Positions 25,278 to 36,130 are shown, numbered from the stretch's first letter. The stretch is 64,000 nucleotides of DNA from Ahaetulla prasina (GCF_028640845.1 NC_080546.1:33859520-33923519); one strand, 5' to 3'. Numbers and translations: made by a program. The notes: a model not told the origin generated them from the letters alone.

Positions 25278-25446
25278 TAGTGGTGGGCTGCCCCCGGTTC
25301 GGACTGGTTCGCAATAACCAATAGTAAAACCAGCGGGAGGTCCGCCAACTGACCTGGACGTCATCAGGAAGCTTTTGCCCATGTGCAGAAGAGCGCGCTC
25401 GGCCCCCTTGCGAACCGATAGTAAAGGTAAATAGAACCCACCCCTG
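25278..25446. mobile_element. hAT-type MITE
   Basis: Left end TAGTGGTGGGCTG and right end AACCCACCCCTG. A perfect 8-bp duplication GTGGAGAC lies at 25270-25277 and 25447-25454. The minus-strand frames 25117-25494 and 25173-25499 read straight through it and are not genes. Confidence 0.9.
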
Positions 25447-25454
25447 GTGGAGAC

Positions 25455-26589
25455 TAAGATACAGCTTTTCTGAGTTAGGTAAACTGCTGCACAATACATT
25501 TTTTTAAAGCCATAGAACAGCTATGCATTTGAATGCAGTTCTTACTCAGCTGCCTAACCAACCTGTATGTATTTACTTTTCCCTTCATGTAAACTGGTTG
25601 TGTAGTCTTCAATTAATGTAATCTGTTTCTGCTTGGATTCCCTAATTGCTAAACATTCTGATTCTTTTTTTCTGGCTCAAAGCCCTTGAAAACCTATTAT
25701 CAAATTGCCTTTTGTAATAATCCTGTGGCCTATAATTAATTCATGTGTGTCTATAGGAGATGCTAGATAAAAGCATTATGTAGGGCTTAAATAAAGCTTT
25801 AAATAAGTTAACCCAATTAAATCAAGACCCACCAGGCAAGGTGTTGGGAACTGGGCATTGCTAGATTGCAAATAATAACAAACAATCGTGTGATAAAAAA
25901 TTCTAGTATTCAATCAATATAAAGCTTAGTACTCTTTTTTGGAAGACTCCATTAAATAACAGACTGTAACTTGGAATAAAGAGTTAAAGACCTCTGAGCT
26001 ATTTGAAAATAAAATTTCTGTTGGTGGATACAGTGAAATACTGTATCTTAAACTGAGATTGGAACTTCTAATTGTCTGCCTTTCAATGTATGGCAACATT
26101 GCAAATGCATATATAATAAAATATATATCTGTCTGCATAATTTGCAGATTCTACTTTGTTTCAATTCATATTAATGAAATTCAACAGCAATTTATGGTCC
26201 AAAGAAAAAAATCCTTATCAACTCGGATACCTGTAGGAAAATCCGTAGAGAGAAGGAAAGGAAAAAATAGAATTAAAACAAACATCAGAATAATAGTCTT
26301 TCTAATTAAATATGTTCTCTCAAGTAAGTACAAAAAAAGGAGTGAATAATAAGTTTTTTAAAAAAAAACCAGAAAGAAGAATCAGCTAGGAAGAAAACAA
26401 GGATCCTGTTAGGGAATTAGCCTTCTACTGAACAAAGCAGATTAAGAACCATACTTCATATGTGCTTTTAGTTATTGGAGAGAGCAGAGAGAGAAAGGGA
26501 GTGGGGGAGGGAGAGAAATATAACATAAAATCAGATGAGGCACTGTAATAAAATAGAGAAAACCTGTTCACAGAAAATGTTTTTGCTTT
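25455..26589. other. Unique AT-rich DNA
   Basis: No supported feature. The plus frame 26059-26349 is Lys/Ile-rich without a domain. Confidence 0.5.
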
Positions 26590-26661
26590 GTATAGATCAG
26601 GGGTCCCCAATCTTGGCAACTTCCAATAATGTTGGAAAACCTCTTCATAATGTTGGAAAAG

Positions 26662-27401
26662 CTCTTCATAACTTGAAACCATCGCTATCTATTGGACCCG
26701 ATGGACTATGTGCATACTTCTTAAAAAAACTTTCCACTAATATAGCAGAACCCCTAAGCATAATCTTTGATAAAGCTTTCACTACCAGTTCCCTTCCTAA
26801 ACTTTGGTCACTAGCCACAGTCATCCCAATCTTCAAAAAAGGAGACCCAGCTTAGTTGAAAATTACAGACCAATCTCTCTGTGCTGCGTCACCTGCAAAG
26901 TCATGGAATCAATCATCAACCAATCCATCACCTCACACTTAGAAACAAACAAACTACTCTCTAATAAACAATTTGGTTTCAGGAAAAAATTATCATGCAA
27001 CTTACAACTTCTCCATTGTAAAAACATATGGACTACAAATCTTGATCAAGGCAAAACAATAGATGCAATCTACATAGACTTCTGCAAAGCTTTTGACTCA
27101 GTAGTACATGATAAACTTCTCCTAAAACTAAAATCCTATGGCATTTCAGGACCCCTTCACAAATGGATATCTGCTTTTCTGTCTAACAGACAACAAGTGG
27201 TCAAAATTGGCAATGCTCTATCAAATCCTGTTCCTGTCAAGAGTGGCGTTCCTCAAGGCAGCGTTCTTGGACCAACACTCTTCATACTATACATAAATGA
27301 TCTTTGTGACCATATCTCAAGTAATTGTGTTCTCTTTGCTGACGATGTCAAACTATTTAACACCACAAACAATACATTTACCATTCAAAAAGACCTTGAT
27401 C
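26662..27401 (+). pseudogene. LINE reverse transcriptase, N-terminal half
   Basis: This encodes the fingers and palm of a non-LTR reverse transcriptase, which copies the element's RNA at a nicked target. Motifs in order are LSIGPDGLCAYFLKK, then a 1-bp frameshift near 26850 (GDPA to NYRPISL), then NKQFGFRKK, AIYIDFCKAFDSVVHDKLL (first catalytic Asp), GVPQGSVLGPTLFILYINDL and VLFADDVKLF (catalytic FADD). It stops at the L1 insertion after the residues KDLD. The upstream endonuclease is absent, so the copy was dead on arrival. Confidence 0.9.
27387..27401 (+). repeat. 15-bp target duplication of the L1 insertion (left copy)
   Basis: AAAAAGACCTTGATC recurs at 29275-29289. The A-run overlaps the L1 poly(A), so the exact length is 11-15 bp. 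The LINE frame resumes after the right copy (KDLD then HLTAWSKTW), which proves the insertion. Confidence 0.95.
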
Positions 27402-27412
27402 GGCGGCTCCAG

Positions 27413-27420
27413 TGACGTCA
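27413..27420. promoter_or_regulatory. CRE/ATF-type palindrome in the L1 5' end
   Basis: TGACGTCA, the full cAMP-response-element palindrome, starts 11 bp after the L1 5' end in a GC-rich stretch (GCGGCTCCAGTGACGTCACC). L1 promoters are internal, so a site here is well placed to act. Function is inferred from position only. Confidence 0.5.
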
Positions 27421-27979
27421 CCGCTCCTGCTGGGTGCTCTAACAGGGCACTCCACGTTAGAAGATTGTAAAAGTCAGTGAAACAGTATAAATCACTGTTC
27501 ACTGACCTTAGCATACCCTTTGGGCAAAAGAGGATTATGCAGAGCTGTGGAAAAGTGGTAGATATAGACAGGGGGTTTGCTCTTAAGAGCGAATTTTCCT
27601 GGATTTATGATCCCACCGAATTCCACTACCTCCAACTTCAAACGCGCTCCTGTTTTTTTCAGGAAAAAGGAGTAGGAGAGTCGCTTCTGCTCAAAAGGAC
27701 TTATTAAATTGATTGATTTTCTAAGCAGACGGGAATTTCACAAGCGTTCGATCTTTGATGTAGAATCAACACGGCAAGTACCGACTCCCTTTTTGAAACC
27801 TGAAACCTTTCTTTGTCTCTGATTAATTGACTTTTAAAATGGCGTCTGAAAGTGAAAGTAAAAATTTTTAGTACAACAAAGTAGCGTTATTTGTGGATTG
27901 TTACAAACGGAGTTCTCTTATACTGAATGGAGTAAAGGGAAGTTGTTAAGTTTAAATTCCTGATCTTTTTGAAGACAGA

Positions 27980-28922
27980 ATGGCAGCTAAACCTTTAAAG
28001 CCTTCTGGAAGAAGGGGATCTGAACCAAGTCTTGAGGATATATTGAAAGAACAATTAAAACTTTCTGAAGATAGGCAAAAAGAGATGATGGAGAATTTTA
28101 ATGCAAAAATAAGAGAAGATATTCTCATGGCAGTTCAAGGACTGAGTAAAAAAATTGGAAGAGGAAATGCAACAGATCTCTCAGTCAAATAAGCATTTAG
28201 AAGATAAAATGCAAGGTGTTCAGAAAAAAGTGGATCAAAATGAAGATCAGGTTGTGATATTACAATATAAACTTATGGAAGGAGCTCTTAGAATTCGTGG
28301 TATGCAAGAACAGCGAGGAGAAGACTTAAGAAAAATTATATCAGAAGCATTGGCTGAATTTATTGAAGTGGAACCCCAAGAGGTAGCTTACCAAATTGAT
28401 AAAATATATAGAGTTAATTCCTGGATCGCAAGACAGAGAAAGCTTCCTCGGGACATTGTGGTTTATTTTGTGAAAAGGACTATGAGAAATCAGATTTTGC
28501 AAGTTTCATATCAGACAACTTTAAAAATTGGAGAACAGGAGCTGAAGGTGTTGAAAGAGATTCCTTCCAAGATGTTAAGAGATAGGAAGGAATTTGTTTT
28601 TTTTACACAAGAACTTAAAAAACATCAGATTCAATTCAGATGGGAGGTGCCAGTTGGACTGACAGTATTTTATCAAGGAAGGAGATACAGAATTGACACT
28701 GTTTTAAAGGCAAAGGATTTTCTTTCTACAGTTTTGAAAGTTGAAACAGAAGTGATAGAAAAACTTCAAGAGATTCAAGAAGGCGTGGTGATCCAAGAGC
28801 CTTTATTGCTGCCAGCATTAGAGGAACCACAAGAGCAAAGGGTGACAAGAGGAGCTCTTAAGCGTAAAGAAGAGCAACAGTCTCAAAGTAAAAGTCAGGA
28901 CCCCAGTATGGAATTTGGCTGA
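27980..28922 (+). pseudogene. L1 ORF1 (RNA-binding chaperone), one frameshift
   Basis: L1 ORF1p coats L1 RNA as a trimer. The start ATG at 27980 follows GAAGACAGA. The N-terminal part (27980-28150) is basic, then comes a Glu/Lys/Gln coiled coil. The RRM-like middle includes LRIRGMQEQRGEDLRKI. The C-terminal domain includes PRDIVVYFVKRTMRNQIL and VFYQGRRYRIDTVLKAKDFL, which fit L1 ORF1p. A run of seven A at 28148-28154 shifts the frame: the first frame ends at 28192 and the second, with the rest of the protein, runs to the stop at 28922. About 315 codons in all. One extra A in the run explains the break, and it could be a sequencing error. Confidence 0.9.
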
Positions 28923-28931
28923 GATGGCTAA

Positions 28932-29048
28932 AATCTCAGCTTCTTAAAAGACAATACGCAGGAAAGATATTTAATTGAATGGAAAAAATGGATTGATTAT
29001 ATACAAAACAGATATCAGATTAAGAAATATCAGATTGCCTTTGAATAA
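28932..29048 (+). pseudogene. Remnant of the L1 ORF2 C-terminus
   Basis: 38 codons end with IEWKKWIDYIQNRYQIKKYQ followed by IAFE and a stop, which fits the extreme C end of L1 ORF2. Just before it, ATGGCTAAAATC (28924) could be the ORF2 start, in another frame. If so, the deletion joined the first few codons of ORF2 to the last 35 or so. Confidence 0.75.
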
Positions 29049-29289
29049 TTAGAAAGTTATTTTATTTAATGGGGAGGGGGTTGGGAGATGAAAAGCTTTG
29101 GATGAGGTTAATTGGATTGGAAGGGAAAATTTTATTCTATGTTTGGTTTATGTATAACAATACCTTGTGATTGACCGGGAAGCCGGGGGAAGGAGGGGAA
29201 GGGGTTTTGGGAGGAGGGGGAAAAAGGGGGGAAAATGTCTTTGTTTTTTTTTTTAAACTTTTTCAATAAAAAAAAAAAAGACCTTGATC

Positions 29290-30030
29290 ATCTAACTGCT
29301 TGGTCCAAAACTTGGCAACTCCAAATCTCATCCAGCAAATGCTCAGTCTTACATATTGGAAAAAAGAACCCAAACACTAAGTACATACTTGATGGACATT
29401 ACCTTGCAGATGACCCCCACCCTGTTAAAGACCTTGGAGTTTTCATATCAAATGATCTAAGTGCCAAAGCCCACTGCAACTACATAGCAAAAAAGGCTCT
29501 AAGAGTTGTAAACCTAATCTTGCGTAGCTTCTTCTCCAAAAACACTACACTACTAACCAGAGCATATAAAACATTTGCTAGACCAATTCTAGAATACAGC
29601 TCGCCTGTCTGGAACCCTCACCACATTTCTGATATCAATACAATTGAACGTGTCCAGAAATATTTTGCAAGAAGAGTTCTTCATTCCTCTGAAAACAACA
29701 AAATACCTTATCCCACCAGACTCGAAATCCTAGCCTTAGAAAACTTGGAACTCCACTGACTTCGACATGACCTAAGTTTAACTCATAGAATCATCTATTG
29801 TAATGTCCTTCCTGTTAAAGACTACTTCAGCTTCAATTGCAATAATACAAGAGCAACCAATAGATTTAAACTTAATGTTAACCGCTTTAATCTAGATTGC
29901 AGAAAATATGACTTCTGTAACAGAATCATCAGTGCTTAGAATACTTTACCTGACTCTGTGGTCTCTTCCCATAATCCCAAAAGCTTTAACCAAAAACCTT
30001 CTACTATTGACCTCACCCCATTCCTAAGAG
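29290..30030 (+). pseudogene. LINE reverse transcriptase, thumb and C-terminal part
   Basis: It continues the interrupted frame: HLTAWSKTWQLQISSSKCSV, then a block with KDLGVFISNDLSAKAHC, then RPILEYSSPVWNPHH, as in CR1-clade proteins. In-frame stops at 29757 (after LENLELH) and 29937 (after NRIISA, where Trp is usual) end the frame early. The C-terminal LPDSVVSSHN is still readable after them. Confidence 0.88.
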
Positions 30031-30207
30031 GACCATAAGGGGCGTGCATAAGAGCACAAACGTGCCTACCATTCCTGTCCTATTGTTTTTTTCTTTTTCT
30101 CCTTCTTATATATACATATATATGCTTATTCCTCCTAATATTCACCCTTATATATGTTTATACACTATATAATCTTTTCTGTATGATACTTATATATATT
30201 GTTGTGA

Positions 30208-30212
30208 CAAAA

Positions 30213-30247
<35 letters not shown>

Positions 30248-30262
30248 ACAAACAAACAAACA
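30208..30262 (+). repeat. (AAATA)n / (AAAC)n LINE tail
   Basis: A simple-sequence tail of the CR1-clade LINE, ending at the border with the hAT right arm. Confidence 0.9.
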
Positions 30263-30415
30263 AACTTTAAGACTTGTGGACTTCAACTGCCAGAGTTCCT
30301 CAGCCAGCTTTGCTAGGGAGTTAAAATTTCCCTAGCAAAGGACTTCAACTCCTTTGCTGGGAGTTGAAGTCCACAAGTCTTAAATTTACCAAGGTTGGAA
30401 ACCCCTGGTATAGAT

Positions 30416-31164
30416 AGAGGGAGATTTAGAAATTTTTATCATAGTTTCACAGCAATTATTCAAAAAAAAAATAATACTGATTATTCTTTGGACACCTAGA
30501 GAATTCTTAACCCCACATTGCGTGTATAATCTCTTCTCTATGGATTTTCTATGGAGTTGAAAGTTCATTGGAGAAAATTTTCCATCTTGAGGAGAATGTA
30601 TGTTTGTTGGAAGAAAGAGGCAGCATGTAGCAAGGGAAGAGTTTTGCTGAAAACACAGAGTTTTGCCATCTCAGAAAAAGAAGGCTGCTTTTCTACCATG
30701 CAACTTGTCAATGGAGCAGCCTGTCCTCCTACTTTTGGGAGTCTGTTGTAACTTTGAGCCATCACTAAGTGACCTGTCATAACTCAAAGACTACTTGTAT
30801 TCAAGGCAATATTTTGATCTTCTTACATTTGATTTGTTTGCTCGTTTGTCTTAACTGATTTGTTTAGAAGTAAATAGAAGTTTTACTATTTTTTTTAAAA
30901 TGTGCAAGTTGGCCAGAGTTTTCAATTTTTTATTTCTTTTTTTAGCAAAATATTTCATTATTTCAGCTGTTCCTTTGCAACACTTTCTGTCAATTGAGCG
31001 TTTGACATTGCATGGTCAACTCAGAAAACACTATAAAGGAGAATCAATTTCTAGATAGAACCATACATTCCTATGAACATGGATATATATTTTCCAAAGT
31101 AGGAGAGGTTTTTTTTTTAATGAGGAATAAAATTATAGCTCTAAAGATGAAAAGTATGGGAAGG
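30416..31164. other. Mostly unique DNA with a decayed MITE end
   Basis: Around 30745-30800 the words CACTAAGTGACC and CAAAGACTACTTGTA match the end of the Tigger-like MITE at 10364. Otherwise nothing is recognised. Confidence 0.45.
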
Positions 31165-31345
31165 ATCTAGAATAGAATAGAATAGAATTTTATTGGCCAA
31201 GTGTGATTATTGGACAAGGAATTTGTCTTGGTGCATATGCTCTCAGTATACATAAAAGAAAAGATATGTTCATCAAGGTACAACATCTATAGGAAAAAAA
31301 TACTAAAATTAACCTTTGTAGACATAAAAAAGTATTGACTATATG
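31165..31345 (-). mobile_element. CR1 LINE 3' end with (AGAAT)n, minus strand
   Basis: (AGAAT)n at 31169-31188 is followed by TTTTATTGGCCAAGTGTGAT and GGAATTTGTCTTGGTGCATA. On the minus strand this is the CR1 3' UTR running into an (ATTCT)n microsatellite. The same tail lies on the plus strand at 45763-45942. Confidence 0.88.
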
Positions 31346-33585
31346 TTGACAAGTAACAATCAGTGGCTTCATCCTAGTAGGTAATAAACCCCCTTATATA
31401 TTTTTCAAATGCCTAGGAATCAATTGTCTACAGATTCACAATGTACTATTCACTGAAACTATGATGGCAGTGTCTAGTTCATGGGATACAGTGCCACAAC
31501 CTGCAGGAGTTCAGATGTTTAGTATTAGCCACTTCCAGGAACTTCAGAGGTTATGAAGCTGTGGAGATTGTAGTTTTTATGGAAATTGACCAAAAAATTT
31601 TCTATGTATCATTAAAACTTTAATAATTTATTCTCTAATGGAATATATTTCAAGATGGAATAGCAGGTTGGTGACACTACATTATAAGCATTGCCCTCTT
31701 TGGGCATACATAGACTGCCATAGTTCACATAGGTGGAGTTTGCAGAATGATGCTCCTTTTCCTGAGGACATGATTCAAGCTGCTATTACATTTTCAAATG
31801 AAAGCAACAATAATAATATATATAACAATGAATTTTGTTTAAATGTAATCAACCCTGAAGATATACTAAATGACTGATGGCTGTGCTGATGTGCAATGTA
31901 GAGTGATCAAAGCAGGTTCTACACTTAATGACTAGAAATTGAAATGAAATATCAGCTTAAGTAAACAGTTACAATTTTATTTCTTTTGATGTCTCCAATG
32001 CTTCTCAGGATCATTGGAAAGAAACTTTTTAAAAAGGGGTAAGCTCTGAATATATATCAGAAAGCTTTGTTTGCTTTCATTTTTTTTTCATTAACGTGAA
32101 ATAATAATCTAAGCAATGTTGGCAGAAATGATATTTATACTCCAGTGACAATCAGAATTAAAAGATTTGTGGCCTACTTCTTAGCCATTCCGAGTTGAAA
32201 GCAGTTTTTCTTATCACTCAGCTTCTCTAATTCCAGAAACTATTCATAATGAATAAATAGGAATGTTCTACCATCAGATTTCTGCCTTTTTGTTTTAGTG
32301 ACTAAACCAGCCTAATTCATAATAAAACAGGAAACTTAAGAATAATAGCGTATCAAGATAAAATAAACCAAATACCTTCAACATCTTTTAAAAAGAATAG
32401 TTTTGTTTGAAAAATATGAATTGCATTTAAGTGAGAATTTAATCTGAATGTATGTATGTGGAACAAATACTTCACCACTGAGTTAAGACATCTATACGTT
32501 TTTACATATTTCAGTACAAAGGTTGGATAATATAGTAAAGCATGTTTTCAGGCCCAAAATCCTGGTAAGTAATGTGTTGTATTATACAACAATAGTATTT
32601 TTCTGTACAAAATGTTCTTATATGTCTATGCCCCCAGGAACTTCTCATGTCCTACATTTCATATACATTTGATGCTGGCTCAACCACCAAGCATTCATGT
32701 AATCAGCATGCACTAGAAATCTAACTTTCCATTTTATATTTACATTTTGGTCCCTGCAAAATACATCTTCCATCTGGTTGGCTTCTCTAATAAACATTAT
32801 TTTAAATGAAAAAGAGCTGTGTTGCCTTTTGCTTTAGTGGAAATGTTTTTCTTTTATTATGAATATTCATTTCAGTGGACTTGACTGATCACGCCAACTG
32901 GCACTGGTTGTTCATTCAGTACCAAGGATTGGTGGAGAATACAGAAAAGGATAGGACAAAAGAGATGCTTACAAATGCCAGTTGTGTTGAAAACTCACCT
33001 CAAATGGACAATGTCATCACTTTGGAATCAGCAGTATGATGCTTTAACTTTTCATCTTTACATTCTGCAACCAACGGAAAGCTTTTGGCCAGATGTTTTG
33101 CCAGTTAAGTAGCAAAAAAATACTTGGCACAGACCCATCAAACACGAGACAAGGTCAGAAACATTTGGAATAGCTTCACTTATGATGTAATTGATCAACA
33201 ATTACATTAGTATTTATGATTCAGTGAGCTGAAGGATGCTATGCCTATTATTGGAAACAATTAAATGTGTAATCCATATTGGTTCTGGTTGGGATGAACT
33301 GAAAGGGTAAAGCGGGCAGAAGAAGGCAGGCCAAAAACTGGAAAGTTAGGATGTGAAATTCCAGAAGGTTAAAGAAAAAGGTGATCCAAGGTGGTAAAGA
33401 AGAATGATCAAATGAAAAAGCCAATACGAATCACACTTTGAAGGAAACTGAGATAATAAATCTGAAGAAAAAAAGCCTGAAGACAGAATTCAAGAAAATA
33501 AACTCTAAAGAGAGAAAGTAATTGCAGAAATCCCTCATAATGGCTAAGGAAATAGTCCTTATTTCTTATTCCTTCTTTCCTGTCC
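31346..33585. other. Unique AT-rich DNA
   Basis: 2.2 kb with no recognised element. The frame 31638-31877 has no known domain. Confidence 0.55.
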
Positions 33586-33685
33586 TAATGTTCCCTTTGA
33601 TTGTATCCAATTCGTATGGTTATTTCATGCTTATACTTATATATACTGTTGTGTTTGACAAATAAATAAATAAAATAAATAAATA
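33586..33685 (+). mobile_element. Short CR1-clade LINE 3' tail
   Basis: CTTATATATACTGTTGTGTT then (AAATA)n matches the end of the LINE at 30170-30240. Only about 100 bp remain. Confidence 0.7.
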
Positions 33686-33969
33686 TGAAGTTCTGACAAG
33701 ATAGAAAACTAAGAGATGCTGAACAGACATACCTTGGGGTCTTAATATTTTGCAGCTCAAAGGCAAAAGGAGTCTCCTTCCGCCAGTTCAAACCATATAG
33801 AATCTAAGATCATTCAAATTATTTTGGATCCTAATATTAGAAAACACTTTCCATCGAGAAAACCCAACAATTATTTCAACCATTCACCTGACATTCTAAA
33901 ACTGCTTCTTTATTTGTCTCGATGGCACATTGGCCACAATTATCTAAGGGAGTGGAAGACTGGATAAAT

Positions 33970-34399
33970 CAGTGATGGCTAACGTTTTCCGGACCGAGTG
34001 GCCAAAGCGCACCCGCGTGTGCCTGCACCCCTAAAATGCAATGTGTGTGCCCCTGTGTGCATGCGTTTTGCCCCTGTGCATGCATGAGAACACCCCTGCA
34101 TGTGCCCCTCCACTCCCCTTGTTCCACGTGTGCGTGGCTCCCCGTATGCATGCATGCCCCCCACATGTGCCCCAGTGCATGTGTGCATGGCCCCTGCTTG
34201 CTCCCCTCCCCATGCATGCACAGCCCCCCACATGCTCCATGTTCCCCATATTTGCACAGCAGAGACCCAAAGACCAGTGGGCTGGCAGGAAGCACACACG
34301 TATGCGTGGCGGAGCTGAACTGGGGCGACAACTCACGTGCCCAAAGAGAGGGCACTGCATGCCACCTCTGGCACATGTGCCATAGGTTCGCCATCACAG
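33970..34399. mobile_element. hAT-type element with GC-rich low-complexity core
   Basis: Ends CAGTGATGGCTAACGTTTTC and ATAGGTTCGCCATCACAG are inverted. The flanking 8-mers GGATAAAT (33962-33969) and GGATAGAT (34400-34407) match at seven of eight positions. The core is full of TGCATG and CCCC words and gives long overlapping frames in all six frames (up to 142 codons), which are Cys/His/Met-rich artefacts and not genes. Confidence 0.85.
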
Positions 34400-34407
34400 G
34401 GATAGAT

Positions 34408-35321
34408 CAAAGACTAGAAAGCAGACACTTGTCGAAGAAGTATTTGATAGAATCAAGAAGGTAAAGAAAGGAGGCACAAGGGAGATGAGCAAAATAGAAT
34501 TGCATGGTAGAAGGAGTTGGCTGCTGGCCAGACGGAAAGAGATAAATGGAAAAATACAAGAGCCAAAACATTAAGAGAAAATGAAAAACAAGGTTATTTT
34601 TTCTGATATACTTCTGAAGTTTAACTGTTGCACATGTATAAAAGCGAGAGGTTAATTACAAAGCATATTGTGGTTTGCAGAGAATCCCATGTTAAAATCT
34701 CGAAGGTTTGAGATCTTGAAAAGCTGCTATCAGTCTGTTCAGACACTGCAAGGTCAGATAAATATGCAGTCCTGATATAAAGCTGCTTCTTATATTCATG
34801 GAAAGTACAACTCTTAACATATGTACCTTTATCCATAATTCAGTGTTATGATTGGAAAGCCCTGAAAAAACTGCATGGATGCTTCTTTGGCATGGGATCG
34901 GGACATTTACTGTCTGTCTCTGTGTGTATTACTCTCTTGATTGGCACGGCAATAATCTTTAGATTTCCAGGGTAAGAAATTGAAAGTAAACCTAGACACA
35001 GGCTAAGATTTCATTCACTCAATATGCTCTGGTGGAATGGCTCAAAAGACAGTCATTGTAGATTCTAGTCTGTTATAAGGAACTGAAAAGGCTAATACTC
35101 TGTGACTAACTTACATCTGCAGCATTGTGAAGAAAAGAAGTAGGATCTGTCACAGAGGTGATACTGGACAGTAACTCCCACATCTATTCTTCTGCAACAA
35201 AGTCTCTTCAAGAAAAGGAACACAGAAGTTTTGTTGGCTTGAAGACCACAGCAAGCTTCCCAGGGTCATTTGGGAGCCAAATTGGGGAGGGGAGGATAGA
35301 CTCTTAAATGATAAAATGGTG
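34408..35321. other. Unique DNA
   Basis: No supported feature. Confidence 0.5.
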
Positions 35322-36130
35322 TGTATATATTTATTTTATTTATTTATTTTATTTATCAATCATACATAAGATAACAGGTAAAAGTATAAACATAGTTTGG
35401 ATACATGAAAAGAGTAAGTAAAAAAGGAATATTAGGACAGGGACAGTAGACATGTAGGTGCACTTATGCATGCCCCTTACAGACCTCTTAGGAATGGGGT
35501 GAGGTCAACAGTAGACAGTTTAAGCTTAAAGTTTTGGGGGGTTGGGGAAGAAACTACAGTCAGGTAGTGCATTCCAGGCATTGACCACTCTGTTACTGAA
35601 GTCATATTTTCTGCAATCAGGTTTGGAGCGGTTTACCTTGAGTTTGTATCTATAATTTGCTCATGTATTGATGTGTTCGAAGCTGAAGTATTCATTGACA
35701 GGTAGGACATTGTGGTAGATAATTTTATGTACTATGCTTAGGTCAGATTGAAGTCTGCATAGTTCTAAATTGTCTAAGTCCAAAATTTGGAGTCTGGTGG
35801 TATAAAGCAGGGATCTCCAGCCTTGGTCCCTTTAAGACTTGTGGACTTCAACTCCCAGAATCCCTCAGCCAGCAAAGCTGATATAAAGTATTTTATTGCG
35901 AGCAGAGGAGTGGAGAACTCTTCTTGTAAAATATCTCTGAACTCTCTCACTTGTATTTATGTCCTATATGCAGTACAGGTTCCAGATAGATGAGCTGTAT
36001 TCAAGGATTGGTCTAGCAAATGTTTTGTATGCTCTAGTTAGTAGTACAATATTACCAGAGAAGAAGCTACGAAAGATTAGGTTAACAACTCTTAGTGCTT
36101 TTTTGGCAATATTGTTACAGTGGGCTCTAA
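35322..36130 (-). mobile_element. CR1-clade LINE 3' part, minus strand, split by a hAT MITE
   Basis: The reversed A-rich tail (TATTTATTTTATTTATTTAT near 35328) leads into a 3' UTR and then minus-strand codons that correspond to the region read at 29480-30030 on the plus strand (thumb and C end of the reverse transcriptase). The halves are 35322-35807 and 35881-36130. The frame is not intact. Confidence 0.8.
35808..35880. mobile_element. 73-bp hAT derivative inside the LINE
   Basis: It starts CAGGGATCTCCAGCCTTGGT and holds the family core GACTTGTGGACTTCAACTCC. The right terminal repeat is missing; it ends CAGCAAAGCTG. The flanks GTATAAAG (35800-35807) and ATATAAAG (35881-35888) match at seven of eight positions, as for a hAT insertion. 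Confidence 0.72.

Larger units (their letters stand above)
27402..29274 (+). mobile_element. L1 element with ORF1 but nearly all of ORF2 missing (HAL1-like)
   Basis: 1,873 bp from GGCGGCTCC to a poly(A) tail, between target duplications, so this is a complete insertion. Its layout is a 5' UTR of about 580 bp (27402-27979), ORF1 (27980-28922), a short remnant of ORF2 (last codons, 28932-29048), and a 3' UTR with a G-rich tract (29068-29235) and AATAAA. Normal L1 elements are 5-7 kb, with an ORF2 of about 3.8 kb for endonuclease and reverse transcriptase. Here these are deleted while both ends are kept, as in the HAL1 elements known from mammals. It must have moved using another L1's enzyme. 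Confidence 0.9.
26623..30253 (+). mobile_element. CR1-clade LINE, 5'-truncated, itself split by an L1
   Basis: It begins inside the reverse-transcriptase region and runs to a 3' UTR ending in (AAATA)n and (AAAC)n at about 30208-30260. It entered the hAT element at GGCAACTT; a short AACTT is repeated at both borders. The halves are 26623-27401 and 29290-30253. A 23-bp tandem repeat (AATGTTGGAAAACCTCTTCA and a second copy) sits near its 5' border. Short 3' pieces of the same family occur at 33586-33685, 35322-36130 (reverse) and 38680-38830 (reverse). Confidence 0.85.
26598..30407. mobile_element. hAT MITE split by a nested LINE
   Basis: The left arm 26598-26622 (CAGGGGTCCCCAATCTTGGC) and the right arm about 30254-30407 (ending AAGGTTGGAAACCCCTG) belong to one element, flanked by the perfect 8-bp duplication GTATAGAT at 26590-26597 and 30408-30415. 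The right arm carries the family core GACTTGTGGACTTCAACT and an internal foldback. Other copies of the family are at 35808, 36978, 43209 and about 63583. Everything between the arms was inserted later. Confidence 0.88.

Noticed and set aside
25117..25499. Two minus-strand frames of 108 and 125 codons
   Set aside because: They overlap in different frames and cross a hAT MITE; no family is recognised.
34031..34464. Several overlapping frames of 106-142 codons on both strands
   Set aside because: They arise from the low-complexity core of a hAT element; all frames are Cys/His/Met/Pro-rich and no strand is favoured.
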